Shown here: one piece after another, positions 31,054 through 43,586 of the stretch
How the letters are laid out: the number at the start of each line of letters is the position of its first letter
Numbering within the stretch: position 1 is the stretch's first letter
NCBI GenBank assembly: GCA_001792895.1
Contig: MARA01000048.1
Coordinates: 186,001 to 250,000, forward strand
DNA length: 64,000 nucleotides
Reading direction: 5' to 3'
Source of the DNA: Lentinus brumalis
Lineage: Eukaryota > Basidiomycota > Agaricomycetes > Polyporales > Polyporaceae
The notes under the pieces: model-generated
Databases searched by the model: none
What the model saw: the letters and a program-made list of their open reading frames with translations, nothing else
What the model was told of the DNA's origin: nothing
Position numbers and translations under genes: made by a program

Positions 31054-34000
31054 CTAACCCCTGAACTTCATCTGCATACGAGACAGGTTGTACGCCGCCG
31101 AGATGAGCGTGACGTGCCTGCGCAGAACCGACACGGTGGTTAGCCTCACGATCGACCGGCATAAACATCATGCTGTGCCACGTACGTGAAACCTTGGACT
31201 GCATTGCCCAGTCTGCATGAAACCACCACCAGATTTGACAGTCAGTACGCACGCGACTCGGAACGGTCGGAGAAAGTGAAGCTACGCACGCATCGCCCGC
31301 ATCCGAGATCTCCTCAGTGCAGAGTCCGAGGTGGTTCGTATACTGCAGGAAGTCCTCGAACATCGACACGGATTTCGCCAGCAGCGTCTTATCGTACTCG
31401 CCCGCACGCGCGAGAGCCTCGACGCACCTACGAGTCCGGTCAGTGCGGTCACATCAAGTTATTGATATAACCGGAGTGGTTACCAGAGCGTGCACAGGCA
31501 GAACGTGCCTTCCTCTCCGCCGACGCCGTCGTCGGCCTTGTCGAAGTCGTATCGGTAGACGAGGCCCTGGTGATGGAGGAATTACAGCTCCCGTGAGGGA
31601 GGTCAGACTGAAGGAGATCGAGACTTACGTTGGAGGTGAGTCCTCCCCGCTCGCGCGAGTGCAGTATCGCACTCAGCGTGCTCAAGAAACGCGGGTCCGA
31701 CTATGATACCGCGTCCGGTCAGTCCCCAGCCCACCAGCACCAGCACCCGCACACGAAACGCAGCGACGCACCGGCGTGGAGAAGAACACGAGCGGCATGA
31801 TGAGCAGCGCCGAGTCCAGGATCCCCTTGTCCTCGTAGCTCTGCGCAAAGAACCGTTTCTCCGCGTTCCACGCCTTCGCCATGATCTCCTCGTACAGCTC
31901 GTCCCGCGCCTTGTACCACTCGTTCCGCCGCGGGCACGGCAGCGAGCGTTTCTCCGCGAGACGGATCCCGCGGTCGATTGCGACCCTGCAGCGCGATGGC
32001 AAATTTGCGGTGAGACATTCGCAAGGTCGCAGATGGTAGGGTGAAGACGCTTACCACATCATGACCTATATGAGATGGTCTCGGGTCGTCAAGCATCGGG
32101 TCTCCCACGGCGGGACTAACTCACCTTGGAGTACTAGGCATTGTTCCGCGTCAGCTACGTTCACGGTACGCCAGCTGACGAATGGACTTACGGTAAAGTG
32201 TCTGTGCCGTCCTCGGACCTCCCTGGATGCCCGTGTTAACACGGTGTCCTGCACGATATGACACGACATACCAGATGGACAGATCCGGCTCGTTCACATG
32301 CGCAATGACGTCTAAAACCCCCCAGATATTCAGGAAAGTCATTGGTGGCAGCCGGAAGCACACGCACACTCGATGCTGCAAGTATATGCGTAAGAATTTG
32401 TCTTTGCGGCCGGTTCGAGCGGAGAAATACTCACATATCGCGGACGGCGACCCTGTTGCGATGACAGACATGTCAGTCGTTCGCTCGCCGCAATGTGCAC
32501 ATCCACGTACCAAGTGTCGTAACCCTAGAGAGGAAGAGAGCCATTAGCGCATCAGACGGTTGCAATAGTCTTATATCCCGACGTCACAGAACTACGTACC
32601 AGAGGCCGACCGTACTGCCCGAGTATCACGTCAGTACTGTCCGATGACTCGGCAGGAAAACGCACAGACGCACCTTCTGCGACAGGTAGATACAATCCAT
32701 GCTGGTGCCCTTGTCAGTATAGAAGCAGTTGTCTGGCGGAGGCAACTTACAGCTCGCCATAGATGTCCTGTCGAGAGCGCGGGATCAGCCACAGGGACCT
32801 CCATGACGGACAACAAGACACAAACCAGCTGCACGTGGTCGATCGCCCCGTTCCCAATTCTTTCAACTGGGATTCAACATCTCGGAATTCACGAGGGGGG
32901 GATGGAAAGGCATACCGCACAGGCTTGGAACCCTTGTGCCCATCAAGGTGGTTCAGCTCCTCTTCGGGGAATTCCGTCTCGCCTGCCTCGCGGTTAAGCA
33001 TTGCATCCTATAGGAATGAGTGAAAGGGCGTGTCTGCGCACCGTGGATCGTGTACCTACGTTGACCAAAGCAAAGGTTAGGTCGCAGCCATCAGTCACCC
33101 ACCAGGTCCGCGAGTCGACTTACATGATCTTGAGCGACCCGTCCGCACCGCGGGCGCGGACGCGCTCGAAGATGAAGTCCATGTACGCTAAGCGGTGGTG
33201 TTAGTCGTCTGAACGAGATGATTCGTATGTACGAAAGACGTGGACCGTCTCACTCACCGTTGGCCTCATGGGTGAACCCGAGCCGGATGAGCGCATACAA
33301 CGTGAACGAGGAGTCCCGGATCCACGAAGCGCTGCGGAGATGTGATGTGAGCATAATGCTCTACATCCGTGCGAGCATCCACTTACCGGTAGTCCCTGTA
33401 AAGCAACGAGCGGTCAGATACGCTGTTCCCTCCGCATTAGCTTTGACAAGTGTGCATACCAGTTGCGCGTGCCGCCGATGAATTCGGGCAGGCTGAACGT
33501 CGGGCTCGCCACGACAGCCCCTGTCGGCTCGTAGATCAGTAGCTTCAGCGCGAGCGCACTGCGGGTCACCGCTTCCTTCCACGATCCTTGGTAGGTCGAG
33601 CGACGGATCCACGCGTTCCAGTAGTTATTCGTTTGCTTTTGTATAGCACTGTAAGCCAGAAGCGCTGTAGGGAGAGGATGGACACGCGTACCTCGAGGAG
33701 CTCGCGGAGTAGAGTCTGCCATGGGTCAGTTGGGGAATAACAGGATCGCGAGGTTCGGGAAGCGCACCTTGGTTAGGATCGGATCCTCAGGCGGACGCAA
33801 GGTCGACGCCCCAGCCACAAGCTCTGATGAACAGCATCAGCCGCGGCCCAACAGCGCACGTAACTCTACTCACTCTCAAAAGGGATACCCAGCTCCTGCG
33901 CTGTCTGGTGCGTAGGCTGCGCCTGTGGTGGCAACTTCACATCCGGCGGAGTCCTCAGCACGAAGGTAACCGCTTGCCCCTCCGTTAGCACAATCTCCGT

Positions 34001-36169
34001 GTACACGCCCTTCCCCTTATGTCCCTTCTTGCTGAGGTCGAGCTCCTGCAGTTCGACCACGGGCGTCGCGATGTTTTCGAATGATGCCTCTGCAATGTAG
34101 CGCAGGTCGAGCGTGAGATTCGCCTCCTCGGAGGTGAAGAGCGCCTTAAAGTGAGCGCCTTGCGGGGATGTGGGAGCGGCGGACGCGACGGAGGTGTCGA
34201 TGATGATTTCCGTCGTGTGTGTGGAGCGGGCGTAGTTGAATGCCGGGGCGCACTCGACACGAATGGGCATTGAGCCGCGGATGACCTGATGTATGTAGGA
34301 CATGAGCTTCTGACTAGAATATAACAGCCAAGATGCGTACCTCAACACGGCGGATAAGCCATGCGAGCAGCGGACGAGCGGTCGCACTGCTCGGCTGGCG
34401 CGGCAGGTAATCTGACGCACGGGTCAAATATCTGCTTGGCTACGACAGTTGCATGCTATCATACCTGTGACTGTGGCGACGCCCTCTTCGTTCAGATACT
34501 TGGTTTGCAGGATCTGCAGAAGACAAGCTCAGCACCGCCCGTGTGTCGCATGAGCGTTGGACGTACGTTTGAGTTTGGCAGGTAGTTCTGCTTCGTCGTG
34601 AAGGCGACAGTGGGAGTTATCGAAAAGTGACCGCCCTGACGACGAGGTGAGTAATCAACAGCTGGGAGCTGACCTGCGGTCATCCTACCTTGTCCTTGTC
34701 GAGGATACGAGCGAAGATGGACGGAGAGTCGAAGTTGGGTACACAATAACTCTCGACTGCGTGGATGATCAGCTTCGGTCCAGCTCATGTATGCGTTAGG
34801 ATGAAAGTGGAAATTCGCCCGCCTGCCGAACCTGCGTGTATCATTCTCGGCAAATCCATATTATACCCTGGTCACGGAGCGACTGGCTGTGATAGCACGC
34901 TCGGTATGATGCTGCGACCAGGGAACGCACTGCATACACACATGCGAGAGGTTGGATAGCAGAGAGATCAAGAGCACTACGAGGCGGCCATGCCCCAGTG
35001 CAAAACGGCCAGGTATGAGAGATGCACGACATGCAGTCCTAACCGCCCCGTAGTCGACAAGCCCGGCTCAGGGGACCGGGGCGGCATCTGTTCTGTTGCA
35101 CGACGGCACAGAGCGGCCATCACCTCAGCGCAAGAGGTGATGGCTGCTGAACACCTGAACTGCAACGCGATGGCGAGAGCTCCTGTGTCATGAGTCTGTC
35201 CCCGTAGACCACTCCTGACGGGATTCTCCGCCAGCGCCGGTCTGCTGCGTTGTTCCGAGTCATACGCCATTGTGCTGGAGCTTTCAGAGTTGCTGTTGCC
35301 CGAACAACATCAAGGAGGAAACTGTGCCGCGGTCCGCCGACACAGTCCCAGCGAGGAGGTACCGAGAACATTCACTGCTTCGACGGCCAGCGCGGCGGCG
35401 GTACCGGTTCCTGCATGCGTAGGGCGCGGCATGGATGGCATCAATACCCGTGAGGGCACGGGTACGGGCTGCACGGTTACCAAGCCATACAAAGGGGTCG
35501 CGGAAGATGTCTGAACAAAGAGAGCTCTACACTGATGGCCGTCTTAAGATGAATCAGCCACGGTTCCGATTGCAAAGTCTCATCCTCGTGAGTGCGCTGT
35601 GCACGAGATGTAGCGCAGGATAGCGCATGCTCAACGTTAGGTTTAGCAGCTTTACCCGACCTGTGCTACGCCCTTCTCCCTATGCAGGGGGCGAAGCCAA
35701 TGTGAGGGAGGAGTGTGAGCGTTTTGTACGACCTCCGAGCCTCCTCAGCCAAGTGAAACACGGCGGTTAAGCTGGCGGTAGTGGACGCTCGAGGGGGTCA
35801 TCAAACGTCCACTGCCACAGTTCTCGTCGCGAGCCGAGAAACGATACGGCTGTCTTAGGGGTTCTCAAGCATGTCTACGTTCCGCGAGGTATACCACAGA
35901 CAGAGTTCGATATAGATGACGTCACTTACTAGAGCCGTCGACGCTGACCTGAAAATGTCGATGGTCAGCATAAGCACAAGCTTGTATGGAGATTCGTTGC
36001 GTACCAGAGCAGCCGTGCGAAGGTTGCCGATCCTACGCAGCACCCCCGTATTGAGCAATCAGAGTACTTCTCGAGCTGATGCCGATAAAAGAGCGACTCA
36101 CAAGCCATGGTCGGCGATGGGAATGTAGCCACGCTCGCCAGTGGGCTCTGTAACGTTCATGTTGTACAT
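31054..36169 (-). CDS. GH15 family trehalase/glucoamylase-like hydrolase
   Basis: This inverting alpha-glucosidase-type enzyme belongs to the GH15 branch with an N-terminal trehalase-like domain. About 20 small exons are present. Exon 1 (36169-36102) begins [19 protein letters not shown] and is followed by [10 protein letters not shown] (36032-36005) and SVDGS (35948-35930). After a 1173-nt intron come [19 protein letters not shown] (34756 on), [36 protein letters not shown] and [19 protein letters not shown]. The catalytic region has [28 protein letters not shown] and a 9-nt microexon for [56 protein letters not shown] and [15 protein letters not shown] follow. The C-terminal part has [45 protein letters not shown] and [20 protein letters not shown]. 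The stop is TAG 31054-31056. No signal peptide is seen, so cytosolic action is inferred. The substrate (trehalose or maltose-type) is not decidable here. Confidence 0.88.
34757..35929 (-). other. Oversized intron (1173 nt) in the GH15 gene
   Basis: The donor TCTA|GTAAGT at 35929 and acceptor GCAG|TCGAGA at 34757 restore S-I-E-S-Y. It contains strong palindromes: GCCATCACCT/AGGTGATGGC (35115-35143), TACCCGTG-AGGG-CACGGGTA (35445-35464) and an imperfect AGTGGACG/CGTCCACT hairpin (about 35768-35818). It is probably an inserted element. Confidence 0.55.
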
Positions 36170-36656
36170 GTGAGAAGGTCGCTGCAGACTGTGCAGCAGG
36201 ACGACGACGGGCGATGGTTGCGGTCAAGCACGGCCTTTAAGTATGACATCGCAGCGACGTCGCAGACGCCCGTCGGCGACGCGCGCCGAGTGTGTGACAA
36301 TGCTGTGACCGACTCTCACGTGATCGTGCCTCATTTGGTTCGCGTTTCCCGACGCTGTGAGTCGCGACGCGTCTTTCTTTCCTCTACTCCAGCACGGCTG
36401 ACTACCAAGGACAAGTCGGAAGTATGTAAGAATCATTTGTCCGACACTGCCTGATTGAAATCGCGGTGGGATACGACTCACACGAGCCTGGCCGCACCTT
36501 TCCCAACATGAAGCTCAGGAATCCTTACCGCGTCTCTACTCTATCGACCCACATGCCATCGTCTTGGTGTTCCTAGATCCTGGATATTTTGGAGAGCCCG
36601 AAGCTTTCAATTTCAAGGCACTACAACGTTGGACTGAGAATCCACTGAGACTTCCG
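36170..36656. other. Intergenic between GH15 start and GH35 stop
   Basis: Presumed GH15 promoter plus GH35 3' UTR. No further feature is recognised. Confidence 0.45.
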
Positions 36657-39600
36657 TCAGAATCCGAGTTCCTGGCCTATCGCGAATGCGTGTGCAGGCT
36701 CTCTGACCCCAGCATGCTCAACGAAGACGCTTAGCGTCGTACTACGCCCGCTTCTCCATCTAGGATTGTTCAAAGTGATGGGACCCACTCCACCGTCCAG
36801 GACATCGTCGACCACTAGCTTCAGGCTCGGAGATACGGGAGTATTCTCCAAAGCCCAAAGCACGACTGCCACAGTGCTGCAATGAAACGTATTCGTGAGT
36901 CTTGCTTGCACGAGCCGGTGACCTGTGATACTCACTTCTTCCCGTGGAAGTCCAGGATCCCGGGCTGAACCGGGAACTTCGTCTGTGGTCCCAGGTTCGC
37001 AACACGCTGGCAAGGTGGGATCAGTGTCGCTCCCACGAGCTGCCAGTCACGACTCGGACCCGGCACTCACCTTCCCGAACATCCACCCGTTCACAAACAG
37101 TAGTGCCCTGTACGGCTGCGAGTCTTGGTCCTCGAACTCGAAGCTCACGAACCCATCCGAATCCTTCGGGAAGGCGAGATCGAACGTCGTGACGAAGAAT
37201 CCGATCCCAGCTCCTCCGCTCGGAAGCCCTTCCGACAGGTCGCGCTTCGTCCAGATCCTGGTGTCAAACCCGGGCAGGTGCCAGCCTTCGCGTTCGCCGA
37301 AGAGTCCGCCCTCGTTCATCAAGCCGCGCACCTTGTCCGGGTAGCTGGGTGCAGCGCGAGGCTCGTGAGCATCCTATTGAGATATATGTCCGGATAACCT
37401 CGCACTCACGCCGTGTATCCTCCGAGCTTGCCTTGCACCCTCCACGTGGTGATATTCCCCCGGTGTTCAGCTGGAACCCGGCGATTCCTCGAGCGGGCTT
37501 GATGTTGCTCTGCTCGTCGTTGCCCATGTTTTCTTGGACGACGGTGATGATATTGTCTTCGCCTACTGCAACAGACCCATTCGGACACGGGAAGAGCGCG
37601 TTCACGTGGTCGGCGGTGCTAGATACGGTGTTAATGAAGTGCTCGTTGATCCAGACTGAAGATGCGAATGCTGCGGAGGGAGGTGAGTAACAATCCAGGA
37701 TCGGGCGAGGGTCAGACTCACATGTGCCGCCATAGATCGTAAGGTTGACGGAGCTTTCCGTTCCCGTCCCGTTGAAATGTCCGCGCCAGAGTACAGTGTT
37801 CTCGCAACTGCATGCCAATGTCGTCAGCTGGATGGCTCTTCAGCGCAGGTCGCACTTACAAGCCATAGTCGCAGCCTGCATCGTGAACACATCAGCCATG
37901 TCGAAGACGAAGACGTTGCAACTCGGCTACGCACCGTACAACACCCTCCCGTCTCCAAACACTGGCTTCTGGAAGATGTTCGTCCTCGTCTTGTCCGCCA
38001 CAACCCACGCCGAGTCATCAAACCCAGCTTGCACCTCGGGCAAGCTATCCGCGTACTTCCAGCCCGTCAGCGAAGGCACCTTCACGCTTCCCAGTCCCGT
38101 CTTTTGCTTCAATTGGCCAGTGAGCAGGCCGCGTCCATGATCCTGCACCGCTATGTGCTCCCCGTTCCATGTTAGGTGCTTGACGTCGGGAGGTGCGATG
38201 ATCGTGAGCGGGACAGAGGCGTTTAAGTCTCCGCGCAGCGCGAGGGTCCCAGCGTTGAGAGTCGCATTGCGCACGAGATACGGTCCACCGACGAGCGCGG
38301 TTGTGTTAGTGCCGAATTGCCAGAAGTGCTCGAAGCCGGGGACGGTCTCCGTGGTCTCTGAACGGATGGCGGGTGCCCAGAACATCGCGGCGGTCACCGG
38401 GTCGGCGAATAGGACGAGCTGCTGATCCGAGTCCCAGAGCGTAAGGAGTCCTGCATCGCCAGGCTGAATGGCGACGGTCGTGAAGCCCGGAGAAGTGGTC
38501 GAGTCGAACGTGACGCGAGTCGAATTGTGTTTTGTCCCGGAACCAGACAGCTTGAGCGCGACCTCGTGCGACTGGTCAGCGAAGCCGTGCAGGAAGAGGA
38601 TGTCGCGTGAGCCGATGGTCCCGGCGAAGAGGACGGCTGCGGTTGTGTACAGCACGGAGCCATGTAGGCCGAACGAGTAGTCGGTGATTACAAGCTTGCT
38701 CTGCCTGCCGTGGATTGCGATGCTTCCCGTCGTCCTAGGCAGTGTGACGGTGCCTTGCGAGGTCGGTACCGTCAGAGTGAAAGTGATGTTCGCCCTGTCC
38801 CAGTCAATTGAGCGAGACCATGCCTTTGCACGCGGAATGTACTCACGTCGAGCTCGAGTCCGACTGTCGCGTCACATGGAACCATGTTCCACTGTCGGGG
38901 TTCCTCAACGACGTCACGAAAGCGGAGCTACCGTTGAGGGTGACGCCGGGGATGCCCAAGCTCGAGTTGCCCATCCAGTCTGTCTTCAGGAACTGTGGCG
39001 ACGAGCGGAGGAAGAGACCCTGTCTTTTGACCTCATCGAACTTGTCTGTCAGTGCACGGGTCTCGCGAATAGAAGAGCCGTAGTCGTAGCTATGCTGCCG
39101 GTTAGCTGGGGAACTTCAATTGAGGATGCGATGATGCGAAGACATGCCTGGTATAGACTCCAGGGAAGGGGAAGCCACCCCAACTTGTACCGCTGGATAC
39201 GTACTCAGTATACGATAATCATCACCAAGGGCATTGAGAGCCTCACCCATAGAACATGTAGTACGACACGAGCTTTGCGTTTGCCGCCCAATTATGCTTG
39301 TAGAACACGTCTTGGAAGTCCGGCCCGGTGAGCACCTCGCACGCATCGTAGCCCGGACCGCCCCACGGGTCGAACGAGCCGCCCTGAAACTCGGGCATGT
39401 ACCACGGCTGGCTCGGATTAACCTGCTCGTGGTACTGGTGGTAGTTGCTCGTTACGTGGCTCCAAGTCCGCGGAGTCGAGCAGTTGAAGCCGTTCGGGTA
39501 AGCATCCTGGGTGGTATCTCAGAGACGTCGCGAGTCTGAACTGGATCCCAGAAACAGCTTACGAGACCGTAGATGTCCACCGCGCCGGTGCCGTTGATGA

Positions 39601-40752
39601 ACCCAGAGCGCATCCCTGGGTCATTGTATGTGCTGCGTGCATGTGAGTATGCACAGATTCAGTAGCGTCGTAGCTACTCACAGTAGAATGTCGATGCCGC
39701 CGTCGCGGTACTGCTTCTCGAGATCAGCGAAGTATTGCTGGGTCGATGGGTCAGGCGAGTTCCTGTTCTCATTGTCTACAAGGTCTTGTGAGCTCCACAT
39801 TCCCCTTGCGTTTGATGCTGATAGAACACACACCAATCTGCACAGCTAGGACAGCGTAAATCAAAACTCGGTTCGCGGTCGCCGTGAATCGTTTCTAAGA
39901 GACGCACCCAAGAGAGGTCCGCCCTTGGTGACTTGATATTCTGCGCTCTCCTTGATGATGCCATCGATATATGGCTGGTACGCGGCCGTCCAGTCTGTCG
40001 CGTTCGTTCGCACGGTCCCGGAAACTTGACTGGTAATCCAGTGCGCAATGCCCCCGGAAGTAGTCTCGCCATTGATCTGACGGGGTCCCCAAGCTTAGCG
40101 TGATCGGGTCTGCGACGAAGGCGATACTCACGTAAGGTCCTATCCGGTGGAAGATGTCAGGGAGGCTAACAACGCGCCAAGGAAAATGAGCTTACCAGGT
40201 CGGAGGACGACGAAGATGCCTGCAAGTTTCGCAGCGTCATAGATAGCCTGAAGAGAACGCCAGTCCTCGAAGTCCAGGACACTTGGAGACGGGTTCGTCG
40301 CCCCCACTGCCAGCCCGGAGTTAGACGACATCAGCCAGTTGCCAAGTAGAGCGCCATCACATACTTTGGATGTATATGCTGTCGAGGTCCTTCGTCAGTG
40401 TACTTGCTCACTTTGCGTACATGCCCCAAGCACTAACCTGACACCGTTCAGCCCTGCGGCGACCATCTTTTGAAAGATATCGAGCCATAAATCCGGCACT
40501 GGGAGGCGGAAGGTGTGGAATTCTCCGGCGCTGTAAGCAGTGAAGTCAGGGAGATATGCAGCAGTGCGTTGACGAAAAGACGCACTGGAGGAACATGCGG
40601 CGATCATGGAGGAACACGGTGTAGTTGTCCCATGTCACGATGTCTGTAAAGCCGTTCGACCTTCGGGGTGGGTCAGCCACAACGCATACCAGCAAAGCGA
40701 GGTACGAGAAAACGAGAACCCAGCAAGAACTGCCGGCGTGAGACGAGAACAT
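36657..40752 (-). CDS. Secreted GH35 beta-galactosidase
   Basis: This retaining enzyme releases beta-galactose from pectic galactan, arabinogalactan or xyloglucan outside the cell. The start [20 protein letters not shown] at 40752 is a clear signal peptide ending near CVVADPP. The barrel has [61 protein letters not shown] and [19 protein letters not shown]. The acid/base Glu is in [16 protein letters not shown]. The nucleophile Glu is in [38 protein letters not shown] and [19 protein letters not shown] follow. C-terminal beta domains include [115 protein letters not shown] and [18 protein letters not shown]. It has many N-glycosylation sequons. The last ~30 residues after NNPRW extend past the usual family end, so the stop at 36657 is uncertain. 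About 20 introns of normal size. Confidence 0.92.
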
Positions 40753-41145
40753 TTCCTGACAGTCTGCGCCAGCGCGGCTCTGCGTTGGCCTGAGTCCTGG
40801 TCGACTGTCTTCATAGACTATATCGTGCTGCAGCTTTATGGAGTCGGGACAGGTGTGCTGACGAAGTCAGCAGCCTGTGCCATGGAGAACATCACGGAGG
40901 AAAGTGTACCGCGGTCCGCCGGTACCGTCGCGTCCTGTGGACCTTCAAGATCGCCGGGGGTCAACTGGTCACACTAAGTGGCGCATGATGCCTCGACTGT
41001 ATTAGTTGCGAATCGCCGAAGTTGTTGTCTTTTTGTGTCCGCACGAGAGGCGGGAAGTTGGAATGTCGAGTCAAGTGCTTAGTGACTCAGGTAAGTACCG
41101 CGCCGCAGTGCATGGACGCAAAATGAATTAACGGCCACCGGCCAG
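40753..41145. other. Intergenic upstream of GH35
   Basis: Contains the GH35 promoter side and a short stretch (about 40888-40925) similar to 35304-35342 in the GH15 intron (shared CCGCGGTCCGCCG core). A TTTT at 41120-41123 (minus strand) can serve as pol III terminator for the tRNA. Confidence 0.45.
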
Positions 41146-41216
41146 TGCATTAAGGGGGAATCGAACCCCCGGCGGGTCGATGGCAACGACCCAGGTTACC
41201 ACTACCCCATTAATGC
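41146..41216 (-). tRNA. tRNA-Gly(GCC)
   Basis: The minus strand folds as a full cloverleaf. The acceptor GCATTAA pairs with TTAATGC, with discriminator A. The D arm is GGGT-AGTGGTA-ACCT. The anticodon arm is GGTCG-TTGCCAT-CGACC, giving anticodon GCC. The T arm is GGGGG-TTCGATT-CCCCC. The B box GGTTCGATTCC is canonical. There is no intron, and a TTTT terminator follows at 41123-41120. Confidence 0.95.
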
Positions 41217-41606
41217 TTCTGCAAGAAGTGGGTTGCTTGGTCATTGGTATAGCACAACGGGTTGGTAATAAGTGCAGTATATACTAGATACTTGTAGTCC
41301 TCCTGCTTGAATGGCAACCACCGTGTCTGTGTGAGCTGTTGCACGGATTATCCGGTCGGATACGATGCTAGATGCTTATACTAGGCTCACTTGCTCGTCG
41401 ATACGGCCTGCCAGTGCCGAGGATCACAGCGATAGAGAGGCTCCGGAAGTTCGGATGGGGTTCAGATTGTAGCCTTCCTGAGTACGAGTCCGGTCGAGCT
41501 CGAGCTGCGACAAGATATGCAGGTGCGTCAGTTGTGACATCACATGAACAGTCCTTCTCTTATCCTGTGATGTTCATGTTTATTTTCCCAAGGCCTTCCG
41601 GGCGCA
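41217..41606. other. Intergenic, tRNA to SDR promoter
   Basis: From about 41525 the sequence is duplicated at about 43370, upstream of the second SDR copy. Nothing else is recognised. Confidence 0.45.
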
Positions 41607-41612
41607 TATAAA
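41607..41612 (+). promoter_or_regulatory. TATA box of SDR copy 1
   Basis: TATAAA in CATATAAAGGTGA, 128-133 nt before the ATG at 41740. The identical box occurs at the same relative position in the second copy. Confidence 0.65.
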
Positions 41613-41739
41613 GGTGAAGCGATATCGCGTCGAGTTGGAAGCATACGTGCTCTCATCTCTCTCCCAGGCTTGTCAGCTCTGTTTTACTGGGACAGACGAC
41701 TAGGACTAGAACTCAGTATCCGAGATCGAGACGGCGATA

Positions 41740-42967
41740 ATGAGCCAGCAGGGCCCCACGGAGTCGACGAAACGCGTGGCAATCATCACGGGAGCTGCGG
41801 AGGGCATCGGACGCGGAATTGCTCTCAGGCTCGCGAAGGACGGACTGGACCTCGGCTTGTTCGACCTGCCCAGGTCGGAAGCGCGGTTGCAGGAGCTCGC
41901 AGAGACCCTCAAGAAGGAGTATGGGACGAATGTCACGACTGTGTGTGGGGACGTCTCGAAGGAGGACGACGTGAAGCGGCTGGTCGAGACGGTCGTGCAG
42001 GAGCACGGGAGCTTGTATGCGGTAGGATCTCATCCGATCTTGCCTATAGAAATGGATTCGCTGACGGTTTCTGGTGCTGGTGAATGACGTTGCAGATGAT
42101 TGCGAACGCGGGAGTTGCGATCAACCGCGTCTTACACGAGAGTATGACATCCGGGACTCTATACCGTTGGCGATGCTGACGGCCCGGCCTGCGGTTCTCT
42201 GCAGCTCCGACCGAGGAACTCGACAGGCTCCTGAACATCAACGTGAAAGGGACGTTCTTCTCGTATAAGTACGCCGCCATGCAGCTCATCAAGCAAGGCA
42301 CTGGAGGGCGCATCATCGGCGCGGCATCCATTGCCAGCAAGAAAGGCAAGCACTGCACATCACTGACTGGAACAAGTACTGACTCGCTGCGATCGGTTCA
42401 CAGGTATAGCACTGCACTCGGCGTACTGTGCGACAAAGTTTGCGGTTCGCGGCCTCACGCAGTCCGCTGCGATGGACTATGGCAAGTACGGCATCACGGT
42501 GAACGCGTACGCTCCCGGAGCCATCGAGACGCCACTCCGTGAGTGCTGTGTCCTTCGATTCGCCTGCTCTCGCTGATGCGTATCTGCACAGTCCATGGCT
42601 TGGACGAGTACCACACGAAGCTGAACGGACAGCCGCCAGGCACGTGGAGCAACTCGGTGAGTGCGTGCGCGCGTCCAAGGACGAACCGGCTGATGACACC
42701 ACTGGTGGCGGGGTCGCAGTTCAGCAACATCCTCGGCCGAAACGGGCAGCCGGAAGATGTAGCGAAGCTGGTGTCGTTCCTCGTGTCGGACGATGCGGCG
42801 TTCATTACGGGTGAGTGGGATCGGGAGATCGCTGTGGCGACATGTACTCATCAGACGGGAAACGCTATTATAGGACAATCGGTAAGACCTTCGATGCTTA
42901 TTGACTGCCAAGATCATGCTGATGTGCATTACAGTACTTGGTGGATGGCGGAACCTGCTTCGACTGA
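41740..42967 (+). CDS. Short-chain dehydrogenase/reductase, intact copy
   Basis: This classical SDR oxidises or reduces a hydroxyl/carbonyl with NAD(P). Exon 1 is 41740-42021 and starts [18 protein letters not shown]. The Rossmann glycine motif [23 protein letters not shown] and, in exon 2, IANAG are all present. Then [19 protein letters not shown], the catalytic Ser in [12 protein letters not shown], and the catalytic YCATK in [52 protein letters not shown] and [10 protein letters not shown] follow. Length and motifs match diacetyl reductase/acetoin-type and related cytosolic SDRs, but the substrate is not certain. The intron at 42346-42403 has a GC donor (GCAAGC...CAG). The stop is TGA 42965-42967. 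Confidence 0.9.
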
Positions 42968-43442
42968 AGGGAAGCCACGTTCGAAGCTACGCCGCGGGTG
43001 AAGACCGGGAAGTCAATACAAGCTTGTACGATTAGTTAGCGTTAACGCGAAGACCATGATACGCACACTGAGGAACTGTGTGATGCACTGGCAGGAGCTC
43101 TGACCGGCTCAGGGCTCCGCCTTGCTCGCACCTAGTTTTCAAAGCTGCCCATCACGACGCCAAAGTAAGACTGCGAACGCCACATGGTCGAAACCACAAC
43201 TCGGCGATGGCTTGGACGGGGACCGGCGTGACTTATAGACGTGGGTAAGTCTTGTCAAGGTATATGAGTGTTCACGCATGCTGGGGTCTCGTACTCTGCG
43301 AGGGCTGCAACCGGACCAGTGGCCACTGGCTAGGCTCGCAGTGCCAAACTCTAGTTCATCAACGGTGGCGTCGGTTGTGACATCGCATGGATAGTCCTTC
43401 TCTCCATCTGTGATGTTGAAGTTCATTTTCCCAAGGCTTGCA

Positions 43443-43448
43443 TATAAA
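43443..43448 (+). promoter_or_regulatory. TATA box of SDR copy 2
   Basis: TATAAA, 139 nt before the ATG at 43587, duplicated from the copy 1 promoter. Confidence 0.6.
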
Positions 43449-43586
43449 GGTGAGGCGATATTTCGTCGGGCTCCCAGCGTACGTGCTCATATCTCTTTCC
43501 CAGGCCTTCAGCTCTCTTGTACTGCGAGTCTACGACAGACGACTGGGACTTGACTAGGACAAGACAAGACCTAACATACGGCAATC

